In this document: positions 39,997-49,676 of the stretch, in pieces
Layout: the number at the start of each line of letters is the position of its first letter
Position numbering within the stretch: the stretch's first letter is position 1
Source: Arthrobacter sp. 31Y
GTDB taxonomy: Bacteria; Actinomycetota; Actinomycetes; Actinomycetales; Micrococcaceae
DNA: 64,000 nucleotides
Assembly: GCF_000526335.1 (NCBI RefSeq)
Contig: NZ_JAFW01000001.1
Location: 3,224,001-3,288,000, forward strand
Direction of reading: 5' to 3'
Position numbers and translations under genes: made by a program
The notes under the pieces: model-generated
Seen by the model: only the letters and a program-made list of their open reading frames with translations
Told to the model about the DNA's origin: nothing
The model's database searches: none

Positions 39997-40683
39997 CTAC
40001 GCGTGCATCGCGCCCTTGAACCAGCCCGTGATGCTGGCCGGGTGTGTGATGGCTGTGCCCACAACAACCGCAAATGCGCCGGCGTCGAGGGTCTGCCGGG
40101 CGTGGGCGGGGGTGTGGATGCGGCCCTCTGCGATGAGTGGTTTGCCCAGGTCGGCGGTGGCGATCTGTTCCAACAGCTCCAGGTCCGGCCCGTCGGTCTT
40201 AGGGCGCTCGCCGGTGTAACCGGACAACGTGGTGCCGATCAGGTCTGCGCCCGCCTCCACGGCGGCAACGGCGTCGTCGAACGAACCGCAATCCGCCATG
40301 ACAAGTGCGTGTGACTCTGCGTGGATGCCGGCCACCGTGGCAACAAGGGAAAGCCCATCGGGCCGTGGACGACGCGTTCCATCAATCGCCACAACATGAG
40401 CACCGGCATTCGCCACAGCAAGGGCGTGACGCAGCGTTGGGGTAATGAAGACGTCCTCGTGCCCGTCTTTCCAGAGTCCAATGACAGGGACCTCGACGGC
40501 GGTGCGCGTGAACTGCACGTCGGCCAACCCTTGGACGCGGATCGCCGCAGCGCCGCCAATGACCGCTGACGCGGCCACCTGCGCAGTGGTTCGGGGATCG
40601 CGCATGGGCTCCCCGGGGTACGCCTGGCAGGAGACGATCAACTGGGAGCGGAGGGCTTCGAGACCTTCGGGGGTGAGAATCAT
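39997..40683 (-). CDS. nanE: N-acetylmannosamine-6-phosphate 2-epimerase
   Basis: 228 aa TIM barrel. Seen: IVSCQAYPGEPMRDP, GGAAAIRVQG, VIGLWKD, VAIDGTRRPRP and KPLIAEGRIHTPAHARQ. Converts ManNAc-6-P to GlcNAc-6-P in sialic acid breakdown. Last gene of the minus-strand nan operon, 23 bases after nanK. Confidence 0.95.
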   Translation of the reverse strand: MILTPEGLEALRSQLIVSCQAYPGEPMRDPRTTAQVAASAVIGGAAAIRVQGLADVQFTRTAVEVPVIGLWKDGHEDVFITPTLRHALAVANAGAHVVAIDGTRRPRPDGLSLVATVAGIHAESHALVMADCGSFDDAVAAVEAGADLIGTTLSGYTGERPKTDGPDLELLEQIATADLGKPLIAEGRIHTPAHARQTLDAGAFAVVVGTAITHPASITGWFKGAMHA

Positions 40684-40706
40684 GATGTCTCCCTTTTACT
40701 TACGGA

Positions 40707-41711
40707 CTACTTAAGGACGAGTTTTGCGGCGCCAACAATGGCAGCTGTGTTGCCGAGCCGTGCCCTGACAACGGGCACGGAAACCAAGGGAGCCAGCAGT
40801 TCCTGACGCAAGGCGAACTCCATGGGCTTCCACCAGAGCTCGCCGGCGTCGGCCAAACCACCGGAAATCACTACGGTTTCGGGGTCAAGAACGTTGATGA
40901 GTCCGCCCAGGGCTTGACCCGCCGCAGCTGCGCCGGCGTCTATGGCACACAGGGCTGCGGCGCGGTTATCCGCCGAACCTGCGACAGCACCGCCGTCGCC
41001 CGCTTCAGCAGCAGAGGCCAGTCCGAACACGCCCCGCGTGTCCAGTGCCGCCAAGGCAGAACCGCCGAACCGCAGGTACGACTCATAAATCGCGGGCCCC
41101 GAAGCGATCGCCTCAACGTGCCCGGATCCACCGCACACACACGGCAGCGCAACACCATCGGAGTAAGCATAAGAAGAAGCGAAGTGCCCCACATGCCCGC
41201 CCACAAAGCGGTGCCCCAGAACAGGTGAACCATCCAGCACGAAGCTCCCGCCCACGCCGGTTCCGAACGCCACCATCAGCGAACTTGAGGAACCTGCGGC
41301 CGCGCCGAGCCAGGCCTCACCGAGTGCATGGGCGTGGACATCGTTGACGGCTTGCACGGCCCGCACGGCCGAAACGTGAAGCGAAAGACGGGATGAAAGC
41401 CCGGAAACAAGCTCAGTCCCTGCCCAGCCATGAATCGCGTCGGTCGCAGACACGACGGACCCGGAAGAGGCATCAATGACTCCAGCGGAGCCGATGCCGA
41501 CGCCGGAAACTGAAATTCCGGCGTCGGCAGCGCGCTCCACCAAGCCCGTGATCAGTGCTGCGGTGGCGTCGAGGATCGCTTCGCCGCCGGCCCGGTTCAG
41601 AGTCGGAATGGTCTCCGACATCAGAACCTCACCGGAGGCGGAGACCACCCCGGCGGCGGTTTTGGTGCCGCCGAGGTCAACGCCGATCACGTGGGTCATG
41701 GAGGTGGGCAT
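40707..41711 (-). CDS. nanK: ROK-family N-acetylmannosamine kinase
   Basis: 334 aa. ATP site VIGVDLGGTKTAAGVV, AFGTGVGGSFVLDG, GGHVGHF and the zinc segment PCVCGGSGHVEA, in which a His replaces the third Cys of the common CxCGxxGC motif. Phosphorylates ManNAc. ROK proteins can also be glucokinases, but the place between nanA and nanE settles the role. Six bases separate it from nanA. Confidence 0.9.
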   Translation of the reverse strand: MPTSMTHVIGVDLGGTKTAAGVVSASGEVLMSETIPTLNRAGGEAILDATAALITGLVERAADAGISVSGVGIGSAGVIDASSGSVVSATDAIHGWAGTELVSGLSSRLSLHVSAVRAVQAVNDVHAHALGEAWLGAAAGSSSSLMVAFGTGVGGSFVLDGSPVLGHRFVGGHVGHFASSYAYSDGVALPCVCGGSGHVEAIASGPAIYESYLRFGGSALAALDTRGVFGLASAAEAGDGGAVAGSADNRAAALCAIDAGAAAAGQALGGLINVLDPETVVISGGLADAGELWWKPMEFALRQELLAPLVSVPVVRARLGNTAAIVGAAKLVLK

Positions 41712-41717
41712 TGAAAC

Positions 41718-42635
41718 CTAGACCAGTCCGTTGCGTTCCAGGATCGAACGAATCGCGGCAGTCTCGGAGTCGTTCAAGGAAAGCATCGGCGAGCTCATGG
41801 TGTTGGACTCGATCACGCCCATCACCTGCAGCGCGGTCTTGAACGCGCCCAGACCAGCGGCTCCGCCGGAGACGCGGCCGTTGGGGGTGTAGACGATCTC
41901 GAAGACGTCGGCCAGTCGGTCCTGCTCCCTTGCTGCGAGAGCCCAGTCGCCGGCCTGCGCGGCGTCGAAGAGGCGGCGGTAGCCGGCCGGATCAACGTTG
42001 CCGAGGCCCGGGACAACACCTTGCGCGCCGCCCAAGAGTGCGCCGTCCACCACAACTTCGTGACCGGTGAAGATGTCGAAGTTGGGGATGTCCTTGGCTG
42101 CGAGGAGCAGCTGGCGGAAGGAAACGTCGTCGCCGGAAGAGTCCTTGACGCCGGCAATGACGCCGTCGCGGCCCAAACGGATCAGGAGGTCCGTGGGCAG
42201 TTTGAAGTGCGTGCGGACCGGGACGTCGTAGGCGAAGATCGGCTTCTCGATGGCGGCGTGGATGTCGCGGAAGTGGGTCTCCGTCTCCGCTGCGTTGCCA
42301 ATGGCGTAGTACATGGAGGTGACTACGATCGCGTCGGCACCAAGGTCAACCACCTTGCGCGCTTCTTCGATGACGCGGGTGGTGGTCTGCTCGTTGGCGC
42401 CCACGATCAGCGGAACGGCTCCGGCGTTGGCGTCGGCGATGGTGGAAACCACCAGTTCACGCTCATCGTTGGTCAGGTAGGGGACTTCGCCGGAGGAGCC
42501 CAAGACGAAAAGGCCGGACACACCGCCGTCGATCAGGTGCTTGGTGACGTTCTTCAGTGACGCAGTGTCGATGCTTCCGTCTGCATGGCGGGGGGTGATG
42601 ACCGGGGGGATGACGCCCTGGAACTGAGTGGACAC
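41718..42635 (-). CDS. nanA: N-acetylneuraminate lyase (DapA/NanA family)
   Basis: 305 aa class I aldolase: GSSGE at 46-50, Tyr136 in AYDVPVRT and Schiff-base Lys164 in GVKDSSGDD. The family also contains dihydrodipicolinate synthase; the nanK/nanE neighbours make cleavage of N-acetylneuraminate to ManNAc and pyruvate the likely reaction. GTG start at 42635 with GGAG six bases upstream. Confidence 0.87.
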   Translation of the reverse strand: MSTQFQGVIPPVITPRHADGSIDTASLKNVTKHLIDGGVSGLFVLGSSGEVPYLTNDERELVVSTIADANAGAVPLIVGANEQTTTRVIEEARKVVDLGADAIVVTSMYYAIGNAAETETHFRDIHAAIEKPIFAYDVPVRTHFKLPTDLLIRLGRDGVIAGVKDSSGDDVSFRQLLLAAKDIPNFDIFTGHEVVVDGALLGGAQGVVPGLGNVDPAGYRRLFDAAQAGDWALAAREQDRLADVFEIVYTPNGRVSGGAAGLGAFKTALQVMGVIESNTMSSPMLSLNDSETAAIRSILERNGLV

Positions 42636-42672
42636 AGAATTCTCCGTTGTTTGTAGCTTGTGAAGGGAAAAA

Positions 42673-43479
42673 CTAGATGTGAAGCAGGCTTGGCGCGGCG
42701 CCCAGCAGCTTCTTGGTGTAGTCATTGCTGGGGTTGTCGAAGACCTGCGCGGCTGAGCCTTGTTCGACGATCTTGCCGAAGTACATGACGCAGATGCGGT
42801 CCGAGACGTAGCGGACTGTCTGGATATCGTGCGAGATGAACACCATGCCCAGGTTCAGCTGGGTCTTCAGATCGGAAAGCAGGTTCAGGACCTGCGCACG
42901 GACCGAAACGTCCAGCGCCGACGTCGGCTCGTCCGCCACGATGATGTCCGGGTCCAAGGCAAGGGCCCGGGCGATCGCCACGCGCTGGCGCTGACCGCCG
43001 GAAACCTGCGACGGCGTCACTTCGGCTGCCGATTGCGGCAAGCCAACCAGCGCCAACAGTTCCTTGACCTTGGCGGCGCGTGTTGACGCGTTGCCGATGC
43101 CGTGGATCTGCAGAGGATCGGTGAGGATGTCCTGGATGGTCATGCGCGGGTTCAGTGCTGTTGCCGGGTCCTGGAAAACCACGGAGACGGAGCGGCCAAA
43201 CTGCTTGCGCATGGCCGCGTTCCGCTTGATGGCCGGCTTTCCGTGGAACAAGACCTCGCCCGACGTCGGCGGCTGGAGTCCCACGAGTACTGAAGCAAGC
43301 GTGGACTTGCCGCAGCCGGACTCACCCACGATGCCCACGGTTTCGCCGCGGCTGATGGTGAAGTCCACGCCGTCCACGGCCTTGACGATGTTCGGACGGA
43401 ACAGGCCGCCGGTTCGTGCATGGTGGTAGACCTTGACGTCCTTGAGTTCGATGACCGGCTTGCCGGTTGATTCACTCAT
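42673..43479 (-). CDS. ABC transporter ATPase (DppF-like), sialic acid importer
   Basis: 268 aa. Walker A GESGCGKST, VFQDPATALNPRMT (Q loop), VSGGQRQRVAIARAL, Walker B IIVADEPTSALD, ISHD switch. Start overlaps the stop of the permease-ATPase fusion gene by four bases. Partners that protein's own ATPase domain. Confidence 0.92.
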   Translation of the reverse strand: MSESTGKPVIELKDVKVYHHARTGGLFRPNIVKAVDGVDFTISRGETVGIVGESGCGKSTLASVLVGLQPPTSGEVLFHGKPAIKRNAAMRKQFGRSVSVVFQDPATALNPRMTIQDILTDPLQIHGIGNASTRAAKVKELLALVGLPQSAAEVTPSQVSGGQRQRVAIARALALDPDIIVADEPTSALDVSVRAQVLNLLSDLKTQLNLGMVFISHDIQTVRYVSDRICVMYFGKIVEQGSAAQVFDNPSNDYTKKLLGAAPSLLHI

Positions 43480-45596
43480 TTCGCATCCTCCTTCAGGTGG
43501 CTCGCCCAGTAGTGGTCGGCATCGTCACCGTTCGCCGAGGAAACCGAAGAGACGGTGGTGAGGACCAGTTTCTGGTGGGGATCGGCGTCGGATCGCAGGG
43601 AGCGGGCCGCGAAGCGGTCGCCCGTCGCGAAGTCCCGCGGGGACGGGACAGTGCCGGGGATCTGGTGGAGGCGCACAGCGTCGGCCTCGATGGAGAGCAC
43701 CGCGCCGAGCAAGCCGCGGGTGTACTCGTGCTTGGGGTTCTGCAGAAGCTCGGAAGCCTGTGCGGATTCCACCACCTGGCCGGCGTACATCACCGTAATG
43801 CGGTGGGCCAGCGAGGCTACCAAGGCGAGGTCGTGGCTGACGAAAACCATGGCGAAGCCGAGTTGTTCGCGCAGTTCGTTGAGTAGGTCCACAACCTGTT
43901 TCTGGACCGTGACGTCCAAAGCGGTGGTGGGTTCGTCGGCAACAACAATCTTGGGCGAACGGGATAGGGCCATGGCAATCAGCACGCGTTGGCGCTGGCC
44001 GCCGGAGAGCTCATGCGGGTAGCTGGCGAGGGTCCGGACGGGATCCAGTTTCACCATTTCCAGCAGCTCGGCAGGAGTTTTGCGCCCGCCGCGCTTGGTG
44101 AGCTGCTCCATCTGGTCCTTGATTTTCATGGACGGGTTCAGGGAGCTCAACGCGTCCTGGTAGACCATGGCGATCTGTTCGCCCCGGAGGCCCTCATAGG
44201 CCTTCGGGTTGCTGTGCATAGTGGCGGAGTCCAGGAGTTCCTTGCCATCGAACTTGATGGAGCCGGTGACTTGGGCAGTCTTGGGCAGCAGCCCCATCAC
44301 GGCCAGGGAAGTGATGGACTTGCCACAACCGGATTCGCCCACCAGCCCCATGGTTTCGCCCTCGCGGACGGTGAAGGAGACGTTGTCCACAATCGCAATG
44401 TCGCCGAAGCGGCCCGGGAACCGGATTGAGAGGTTCTTCACCTCGAGCACGTTTCGCGCTTCGGGAGAAACCTGCGGAAGGCGGTCGGTGCGCTTCGCTT
44501 CGATCGCTGCCAGGAGTTCCAGTTCGCGGTCCAGGAGGAGGTGCGGGTTGGTGGCGGCCAGCTTCACGTCGGTGAGGACGGCTGAAGTGCCCACATCAGA
44601 AGTGACGGTATCGCCGGAAGCCGCACGGACGCCGTCGAGCTCGTGTTCCTCAACCACGGAAGGCTGGGCCACGGACGTAGCGACCTCGGTGTCCACGGCG
44701 ATAACAGCTGCCGAGCCGTCGTCGTCCTTTACTACAGGGGCGCGGCGCAGCTTCGGGTTCACCATGGCGTCGGTGAGGCCCTCGGCCAGGATGTTCAGTG
44801 ACAGCACGGTCAGCAGGATGGTGACGCCAGCGAAGGTGGTGGCCCACCAGCCGCCGGACAGGACCAGGTTGCGGCCGTAAGAAATGACGTTGCCCCACGA
44901 CGGAGCGGGGTCCTGCACGCCGGCGCCCAGGAAGGACAGCGAGGCTTCCAAGATGATGGCGTCGGCCACCATGACCGTGGCGAACACCAGCACGGGAGCG
45001 GCAGTGTTGCGGACGATGTGCTTGACCAGGATGTAGAAACGGCCTGCACCGATCACGCGCTCGGCGCGGACGTAGTCTTCGCCGTACTGGGCCAGCACGT
45101 TGGCGCGGACCACGCGAGCCAGCTGCGGCGTGTAGATAATGGCGATCGCGATGATGATGGTGGGCACCGAGTTGCCGAACGCTGCCAACAGTACGGCTGC
45201 CAGGGCGATGCCGGGGAACGCCATGAGGATGTCCATGAGCCGCATGATGATCTCGTTCACGGACTTGCTGGAAGTGGCCGCGAAGGAACCGAGGAGTGCA
45301 CCGGCAAGGATGGCCAGGGCAACCGCGCCGAGGCCGATCATCAGCGACGATTGCGCGCCGAACAGGAGGCGGGAGAAGATGTCGCGGCCCAGGCGGTCGG
45401 TGCCGAAGAAGTGCTCGGCACCCGGCGGCGTGGCCGGAATAAACGTCTCCAGAGGATCGTGAGGAGCGATGACCGGCGCGAAAATTGCGGCCAGGACAAT
45501 CATGATGAGGAAGAGCAGGGCGATACGGGAGCCCCAGGGCAGGGCCTTGAAACGAATGCCCGGGGCACTTAGCCGTTCTGCGAGCTTGCTGCGCAT
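43476..45596 (-). CDS. Permease-ATPase fusion (DppC-DppD), sialic acid importer
   Basis: 706 aa single reading frame. Residues 1-285 are a DppC-type permease (HFFGTDRLGRDIFSRLLFG, EAA loop AERVIGAGRFYILVKHIVRN). Residues about 286-380 are a charged linker, and from about 382 a full ATPase follows (Walker A GESGCGKS at 420-427, LSGGQRQRVLIAMAL, VVADEPTTALD). Such a fusion is uncommon in the Dpp family, though sialic-acid importers of related actinobacteria have similar organisation. No frameshift is needed to join the parts. Confidence 0.92.
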   Translation of the reverse strand: MRSKLAERLSAPGIRFKALPWGSRIALLFLIMIVLAAIFAPVIAPHDPLETFIPATPPGAEHFFGTDRLGRDIFSRLLFGAQSSLMIGLGAVALAILAGALLGSFAATSSKSVNEIIMRLMDILMAFPGIALAAVLLAAFGNSVPTIIIAIAIIYTPQLARVVRANVLAQYGEDYVRAERVIGAGRFYILVKHIVRNTAAPVLVFATVMVADAIILEASLSFLGAGVQDPAPSWGNVISYGRNLVLSGGWWATTFAGVTILLTVLSLNILAEGLTDAMVNPKLRRAPVVKDDDGSAAVIAVDTEVATSVAQPSVVEEHELDGVRAASGDTVTSDVGTSAVLTDVKLAATNPHLLLDRELELLAAIEAKRTDRLPQVSPEARNVLEVKNLSIRFPGRFGDIAIVDNVSFTVREGETMGLVGESGCGKSITSLAVMGLLPKTAQVTGSIKFDGKELLDSATMHSNPKAYEGLRGEQIAMVYQDALSSLNPSMKIKDQMEQLTKRGGRKTPAELLEMVKLDPVRTLASYPHELSGGQRQRVLIAMALSRSPKIVVADEPTTALDVTVQKQVVDLLNELREQLGFAMVFVSHDLALVASLAHRITVMYAGQVVESAQASELLQNPKHEYTRGLLGAVLSIEADAVRLHQIPGTVPSPRDFATGDRFAARSLRSDADPHQKLVLTTVSSVSSANGDDADHYWASHLKEDAK

Positions 45597-45599
45597 GAG

Positions 45600-46556
45600 C
45601 TATACCGTCCTGATTCGGGGGTTGATGAGCAGGTAAAGGAGGTCCACCACGATGTTCACCAGAACAAAGGTGACCGAGATGGTGAGAACCACGCCCTGGA
45701 CCAGGTTGACGTCCAGGTTGGTGATGCCGTTGAGGATCAGCTGGCCCATGCCGGGCAGGGCGAAGATCATTTCAATCACGACGGCGCCACCCAGCAAGTA
45801 GCCGACGCGGAGTCCCAGTACGGTCACCGGGGTGACGAGCGCGTTGCGGAGGACGTTCTTGGAGACCACCTCGCGGTAGGGGACACCGTTGCCGATGGCG
45901 GTCCGGACATAGTCGCGGTCCAGTTCTTCCACCATCGAGGTGCGGACCACGCGGATCAGCGATGCTGACACGGGGATGCCGAGGGCGAGTGCCGGGAGGG
46001 CCATCGAGTTGAGCCAACCGCCAAAGCCGGATTCCGGCGTCGCAATTCCGCCTGAGGGGAACATCGGGTTCTCACCGAGGGCGAACCACTGGATGAGCAG
46101 GATGCCGAGCCAGAACGACGGCGTGGCGATCGCGGCGATGGAGAAGACACGAACCAACTGGTCCTGCCATTTGTCGCGGTACAGGGCTCCCAGAATGCCG
46201 AACGCCAGGGAAAGCACGATCGCAATGAGGACGCCAAGGAAGGTGAGCTGCAGCGTCAGGGGGAACGCCGAGCCGATCATGGACGCCACCGACTTGGCCG
46301 GTGGGGTTGTGACGCCGAGGTCGAACTGCAGGAGCTTGCCGAGGAATCGGAAGTACTGCAGGACCAGGGGATCGTTCAGGCCATTGTCCTGGCGGTACTG
46401 CTGCTTGGCTTCTTCGCTGGCGCCGTCACCGAGGGCGGAGCTTGCCTGATCGCCGGGAGCGGCCTGCAGGACGAGGAAGACGAGCAACGTGATGCCCAGG
46501 ATCATCAATGGCAATGCTGCAAGTCTGCGACCAAGCAGACGCAATATCGTGACCAA
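45600..46556 (-). CDS. ABC transporter permease (DppB-like), sialic acid importer
   Basis: 318 aa, six transmembrane helices: LPLMILGITLLVFLVLQAAPGD after a short N-terminus, EAA loop IGNGVPYREVVSKNVLRNAL. TTG start at 46556 supported by GGAG six bases upstream. Three bases before the fusion gene's start. Confidence 0.9.
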   Translation of the reverse strand: MVTILRLLGRRLAALPLMILGITLLVFLVLQAAPGDQASSALGDGASEEAKQQYRQDNGLNDPLVLQYFRFLGKLLQFDLGVTTPPAKSVASMIGSAFPLTLQLTFLGVLIAIVLSLAFGILGALYRDKWQDQLVRVFSIAAIATPSFWLGILLIQWFALGENPMFPSGGIATPESGFGGWLNSMALPALALGIPVSASLIRVVRTSMVEELDRDYVRTAIGNGVPYREVVSKNVLRNALVTPVTVLGLRVGYLLGGAVVIEMIFALPGMGQLILNGITNLDVNLVQGVVLTISVTFVLVNIVVDLLYLLINPRIRTV

Positions 46557-46585
46557 TTTGTTCTCCGGTTGGTTGGGTGCTGCTG

Positions 46586-46646
46586 GTTGCGGGGCCCGCT
46601 CTGCGGACTAATTGGGGGATTCAGGCCGCAGAACGGGCCCCACAAC
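46586..46646. repeat. 61-bp palindromic repeat, copy 3
   Basis: The most symmetric copy: 21-base arms (46586-46606 and 46626-46646) pair with two mismatches. It lies inside the nan operon between the binding-protein and permease genes, so as RNA it could lower downstream expression or protect the binding-protein mRNA. Confidence 0.8.
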
Positions 46647-46657
46647 TCGAAGGGTGC

Positions 46658-48280
46658 TTAGGCAGTTCGTCCGACGTCGATGAACGACAGGCCGGTAGTG
46701 GGAAGGGGCTGGAAGCCGTTGAGCTTCTTCTCATCCCAGGCGCTGGGGAGTTGGCGGTGGAAGATGGGGTAGAGCGGCACTTCATCGGAAACCATGTCCA
46801 CGATTTCGCCCACGATCTTCTTGGCGTCGTCACCGGATGCCTGGGAGCCCTTGTTCATGAGCTCCTGCAGTTTGGTGCGCTCGGGAGTGGTCCAGAAGGC
46901 GCGCTTGTCCATCCAGGTTGCACCCGAGTAGAACCAGCTCAGGAGCAGGTCTGCATCGTTGCCGAAGACTGACGGATCGCCCGGGGCTGCAACCACGGAG
47001 AAATCGCCCTTGCCCACGCGGTCGCTGTACAAAGCGCCGGACTGGAGGCTCTTCACGGTGACCTTAACGCCAGGGATCTTGTTCCAGGATTCGAGGATCA
47101 GTGGTGCAACGTCCTTGACCCAGGCAGTGTCCGTGGTGAGGAGTTCGAACTCGAGGTTGGTGACTCCGGCCTGCTTCAGAAGATCTTCTGCCTTGGACGT
47201 ATCGAAGCCGTAGACGTTCTTGGCCTTGACGTAGTCCGGGTGACCTTCCTGGAAGTACGACGTGGCGGCCTTGGCGTTGCCGAACAGTGCCTTCTTGATG
47301 ATGGATTCTTTGTCCATGCCGTAGTGGAGCGCCTGACGGACCAGCTTGTTGTCGAACGGGGCCTTGGCACAGTTGAACATGAGGAACAGCAGGCCGAAGG
47401 ACTGGACGGATTCAACCTTGACCTTGGACTTCAGACCGTCGACGTCCAGGTAGGGAACGTCTTCGATCGCCTGAACGCGGCCGGACTGGACTGCGGTGAC
47501 GCGGGCTGCCGCGTCGGAGAGCAGCAGCCAGGTCATGCCCTTGGCCAGTGCCGGCTTGGGACCGTTGTAGGCGGCGAACGCTTCGAAGACGATCTTGTCG
47601 TCCTTGACTGCCGAGATCAGCTTGTACGGACCCGAGCCCACCGGTGAAGCGTCGAAGGCCTTCAGATCTGTGGCGAGTGCCTTCGGAACGATCTTCACCA
47701 CGGAGATGCGAGGGCCGAAGCCCGGGAAGGCGTACTTAAGGGTGAACTCCACCGTCTTCGCGTCCAAGGGCTTGACGTCCTGGATGAAGGGGATGAACTG
47801 GGAGAACAGGGACTTGTTGGCAGGGTCCATCACGCGGGTGAAGGAGAAGGCGACGTCCTCGGTGGTGACGGGGGAACCGTCGTGGAACGTGGCACCGTCG
47901 CGGATGGTCACCTGGTACGTGGTGTCGTTGACCTTCTTGGGATCCGTTGCTGCCAGTGCGTTGTATGGCTGGCGGGTGGCGGGGTGGAGCTCGATGAGGC
48001 CTTCGAAGATGTGGAGGTTGGCTGCCATCGGGGTGGCTCCGGAGGAGCTCAGGGGATCGAATCCGGTGGACAACGCGTAGGAGATACCGGCCTCAATGGT
48101 GAGGTCCTTGTTGACGGCCGCCGTGTTGGTGGTTGTACCCGTGGTGGTGCTGGCAGCGCCGCCGCACGCGGAAAGGGTTGCCGTGAAGGCGGCTGCTGCA
48201 CCAACTGCGCCGCTTAGCTTCAGGAAGTTCCGGCGGCTGGCGTCGTTGACCAGCGGCAGGCTTTGGATCGTCTTGCTCAT
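46658..48280 (-). CDS. Family 5 ABC substrate-binding lipoprotein, predicted sialic acid binding
   Basis: 540 aa. Twin-arginine-type signal [18 protein letters not shown] followed by lipobox LSAC (Cys39). Family 5 pattern [22 protein letters not shown] and [16 protein letters not shown]. First gene of the operon that ends in nanA-nanK-nanE, hence the predicted ligand. The ATG at 48280 has GAGG six bases upstream. Confidence 0.9.
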   Translation of the reverse strand: MSKTIQSLPLVNDASRRNFLKLSGAVGAAAAFTATLSACGGAASTTTGTTTNTAAVNKDLTIEAGISYALSTGFDPLSSSGATPMAANLHIFEGLIELHPATRQPYNALAATDPKKVNDTTYQVTIRDGATFHDGSPVTTEDVAFSFTRVMDPANKSLFSQFIPFIQDVKPLDAKTVEFTLKYAFPGFGPRISVVKIVPKALATDLKAFDASPVGSGPYKLISAVKDDKIVFEAFAAYNGPKPALAKGMTWLLLSDAAARVTAVQSGRVQAIEDVPYLDVDGLKSKVKVESVQSFGLLFLMFNCAKAPFDNKLVRQALHYGMDKESIIKKALFGNAKAATSYFQEGHPDYVKAKNVYGFDTSKAEDLLKQAGVTNLEFELLTTDTAWVKDVAPLILESWNKIPGVKVTVKSLQSGALYSDRVGKGDFSVVAAPGDPSVFGNDADLLLSWFYSGATWMDKRAFWTTPERTKLQELMNKGSQASGDDAKKIVGEIVDMVSDEVPLYPIFHRQLPSAWDEKKLNGFQPLPTTGLSFIDVGRTA

Positions 48281-48311
48281 AGGGTGCCTCACCATTCGCG
48301 TTTCGTGGGTT

Positions 48312-48332
48312 ATCGGATGTAGGACGTCCGAT
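48312..48332. promoter_or_regulatory. GntR operator candidate O1
   Basis: ATCGGATGT-AGG-ACGTCCGAT, 9+3+9 dyad with one mismatch, located just downstream of the nan operon -10, where a bound GntR protein would block elongation. Confidence 0.65.
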
Positions 48333-48344
48333 GCTCGTATTGAA

Positions 48345-48374
48345 ACTGTAAGGGCGGTCACAACGGAACGTCAA
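48345..48374 (-). promoter_or_regulatory. nan operon promoter
   Basis: Minus-strand -35 TTGACG (48369-48374), 18-base spacer, -10 TACAGT (48345-48350), upstream of the binding-protein gene. Confidence 0.6.
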
Positions 48375-48485
48375 GTGAGAATTGGCGCCTGGGTCTCAGC
48401 CGCGCGCCGGGCGGTTTGCCGGCTGCGGCCGGTCCGTGGGGGAAATCTCAAGGATTTCACGGTACATAGCTATGACGGAGGTGGG

Positions 48486-48503
48486 ACATCCGATATTGTA
48501 TGT
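48486..48503. promoter_or_regulatory. GntR operator candidate O2
   Basis: ACATCCGAT (48486-48494) is the exact complement of the O1 half-site; it is followed by the weaker partner ATTGTATGT. It lies in the leader or promoter region of the GntR gene. Confidence 0.5.
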
Positions 48504-48618
48504 TGCGAGTCACTCATCTTGGCTGGGCACTAAGCTCGCCTCAATATTAACACCGCACGTGCTTCCCGGGTCTGGCTTATGCGGGTCCGGGGGCAGGTGC
48601 ATCGGCAAGGAGAAAGCC

Positions 48619-49347
48619 ATGACAACTTCCGGTGTGGTTCCGCAGGCGCGGTTCAGTGCACAGGCCCGGCTGCGTGCCCTGCAGTCGGACATTATGGAAT
48701 TGATCCTTGAGCGCGAGCTCGAGGCAGGCGATCCATTGCCCACCGAGAGCGAGCTTTCCGGCGCACTCGGCGTGGGGCGCAACACCCTCCGCGAATCCCT
48801 CAAAGTTCTCCAGGCGCTTGGCGTCATTGAGATCCGGCACGGCTTCGGCATGTTCGTGGCGCCGAGCAACTTCGACGCCCTTGCCGACGGGTTGACCTTC
48901 CGCGGCCGTCTTTCGCTGCGTCATCAGGGACTTGAAGCTCTGCAGTTGGTGGACGTTCGCCAAGCCCTCGAATCCGGGCTGATTGGCTCCTCCATGGATG
49001 TCATGACCAAGGAACAGCTCGCCTCCATTGAAGAAGCCGTGAAGCAGATGGAAGAACTCGCTGCCGCTGGCGAAAACTTTGTTGCCGCGGACGCCGAGTT
49101 CCACCGCCGCCTTTTCGAGCCCCTCAACAACGAGCTCCTGATCAACCTGATGGGTGTCTTCTGGAAGGTCTACCGGAAAATCCATGTGGAGATCGGTCCT
49201 GGCAATGAGGACCTGGCAAAGACTGCCGCCATGCACCGGAGCATCTATGCCGCCGTCGCGGCCGGGGACAAAGTTTCGGCGTCCGAACTGCTTAACCGCC
49301 ACTTCGACGGCATCCGTCGCCGTATTACTGAGGCGGTAGGGGAGTAG
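48619..49347 (+). CDS. GntR/FadR-family regulator of the nan operon
   Basis: 243 aa. N-terminal winged helix PLPTESELSGALGVGRNTLRESLKVLQALGVIEIRHG (seen in two halves around residues 37-75) and a C-terminal FCD effector domain with FHRRLFEPLNNELL, MHRSIYAAVAAGD and LLNRHFDGI. Divergent from the nan operon with ATCGGAYGT-type sites in between, so it probably senses sialic acid or a breakdown product. The ATG at 48619 has AGGAG upstream; the open frame further upstream is the promoter region. Confidence 0.9.
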   Translation: MTTSGVVPQARFSAQARLRALQSDIMELILERELEAGDPLPTESELSGALGVGRNTLRESLKVLQALGVIEIRHGFGMFVAPSNFDALADGLTFRGRLSLRHQGLEALQLVDVRQALESGLIGSSMDVMTKEQLASIEEAVKQMEELAAAGENFVAADAEFHRRLFEPLNNELLINLMGVFWKVYRKIHVEIGPGNEDLAKTAAMHRSIYAAVAAGDKVSASELLNRHFDGIRRRITEAVGE

Positions 49348-49364
49348 CGCTCCGTAGTTATGCC

Positions 49365-49409
49365 AAGGGCCGCCGTCGTACTTTTTCGAAAAGTACGACG
49401 GCGGCCCTT
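49365..49409 (+). terminator. Terminator of the GntR gene
   Basis: 21-bp perfect stem (49365-49385 with 49389-49409) and a TCG loop, 18 bases after the stop. T and A tracts at the stem top make it nearly symmetric. Confidence 0.85.
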
Positions 49410-49458
49410 GCCGTTTCTGCGTGTGGGTCACCTACTTGGGCCCGCCCGGGCAAAGCAA

Positions 49459-49490
49459 AAGACCCGCACCGGCGAACCGGTGCGGGTCTT
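49459..49490 (-). terminator. Intrinsic terminator of tRNA-Arg
   Basis: AAGACCCGCACCGG (49459-49472) pairs perfectly with 49477-49490 around CGAA; on the minus strand it ends in TTTTGCTTTG just after the tRNA. Confidence 0.88.
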
Positions 49491-49496
49491 CATTTG

Positions 49497-49570
<74 letters not shown>

Positions 49571-49676
49571 ATTTCGTGTGATTCTCGGCGGTCTGTTTCT
49601 CTGACCCCCTCGAACCTCAATAAACTTTACAGAAGTTCATGTGAAGTTCCAAATCGAAAAGCTGTAATCTAGGCAA

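Noticed and set aside
43476..45596. Frameshift artefact joining permease and ATPase genes
   Set aside because: The frame is continuous with a full linker and both domains are intact, so a true fusion is simpler.
48382..48618. Coding extension upstream of the GntR gene
   Set aside because: A good ribosome site stands at 48619 and the extension overlaps the divergent promoter and operator region.
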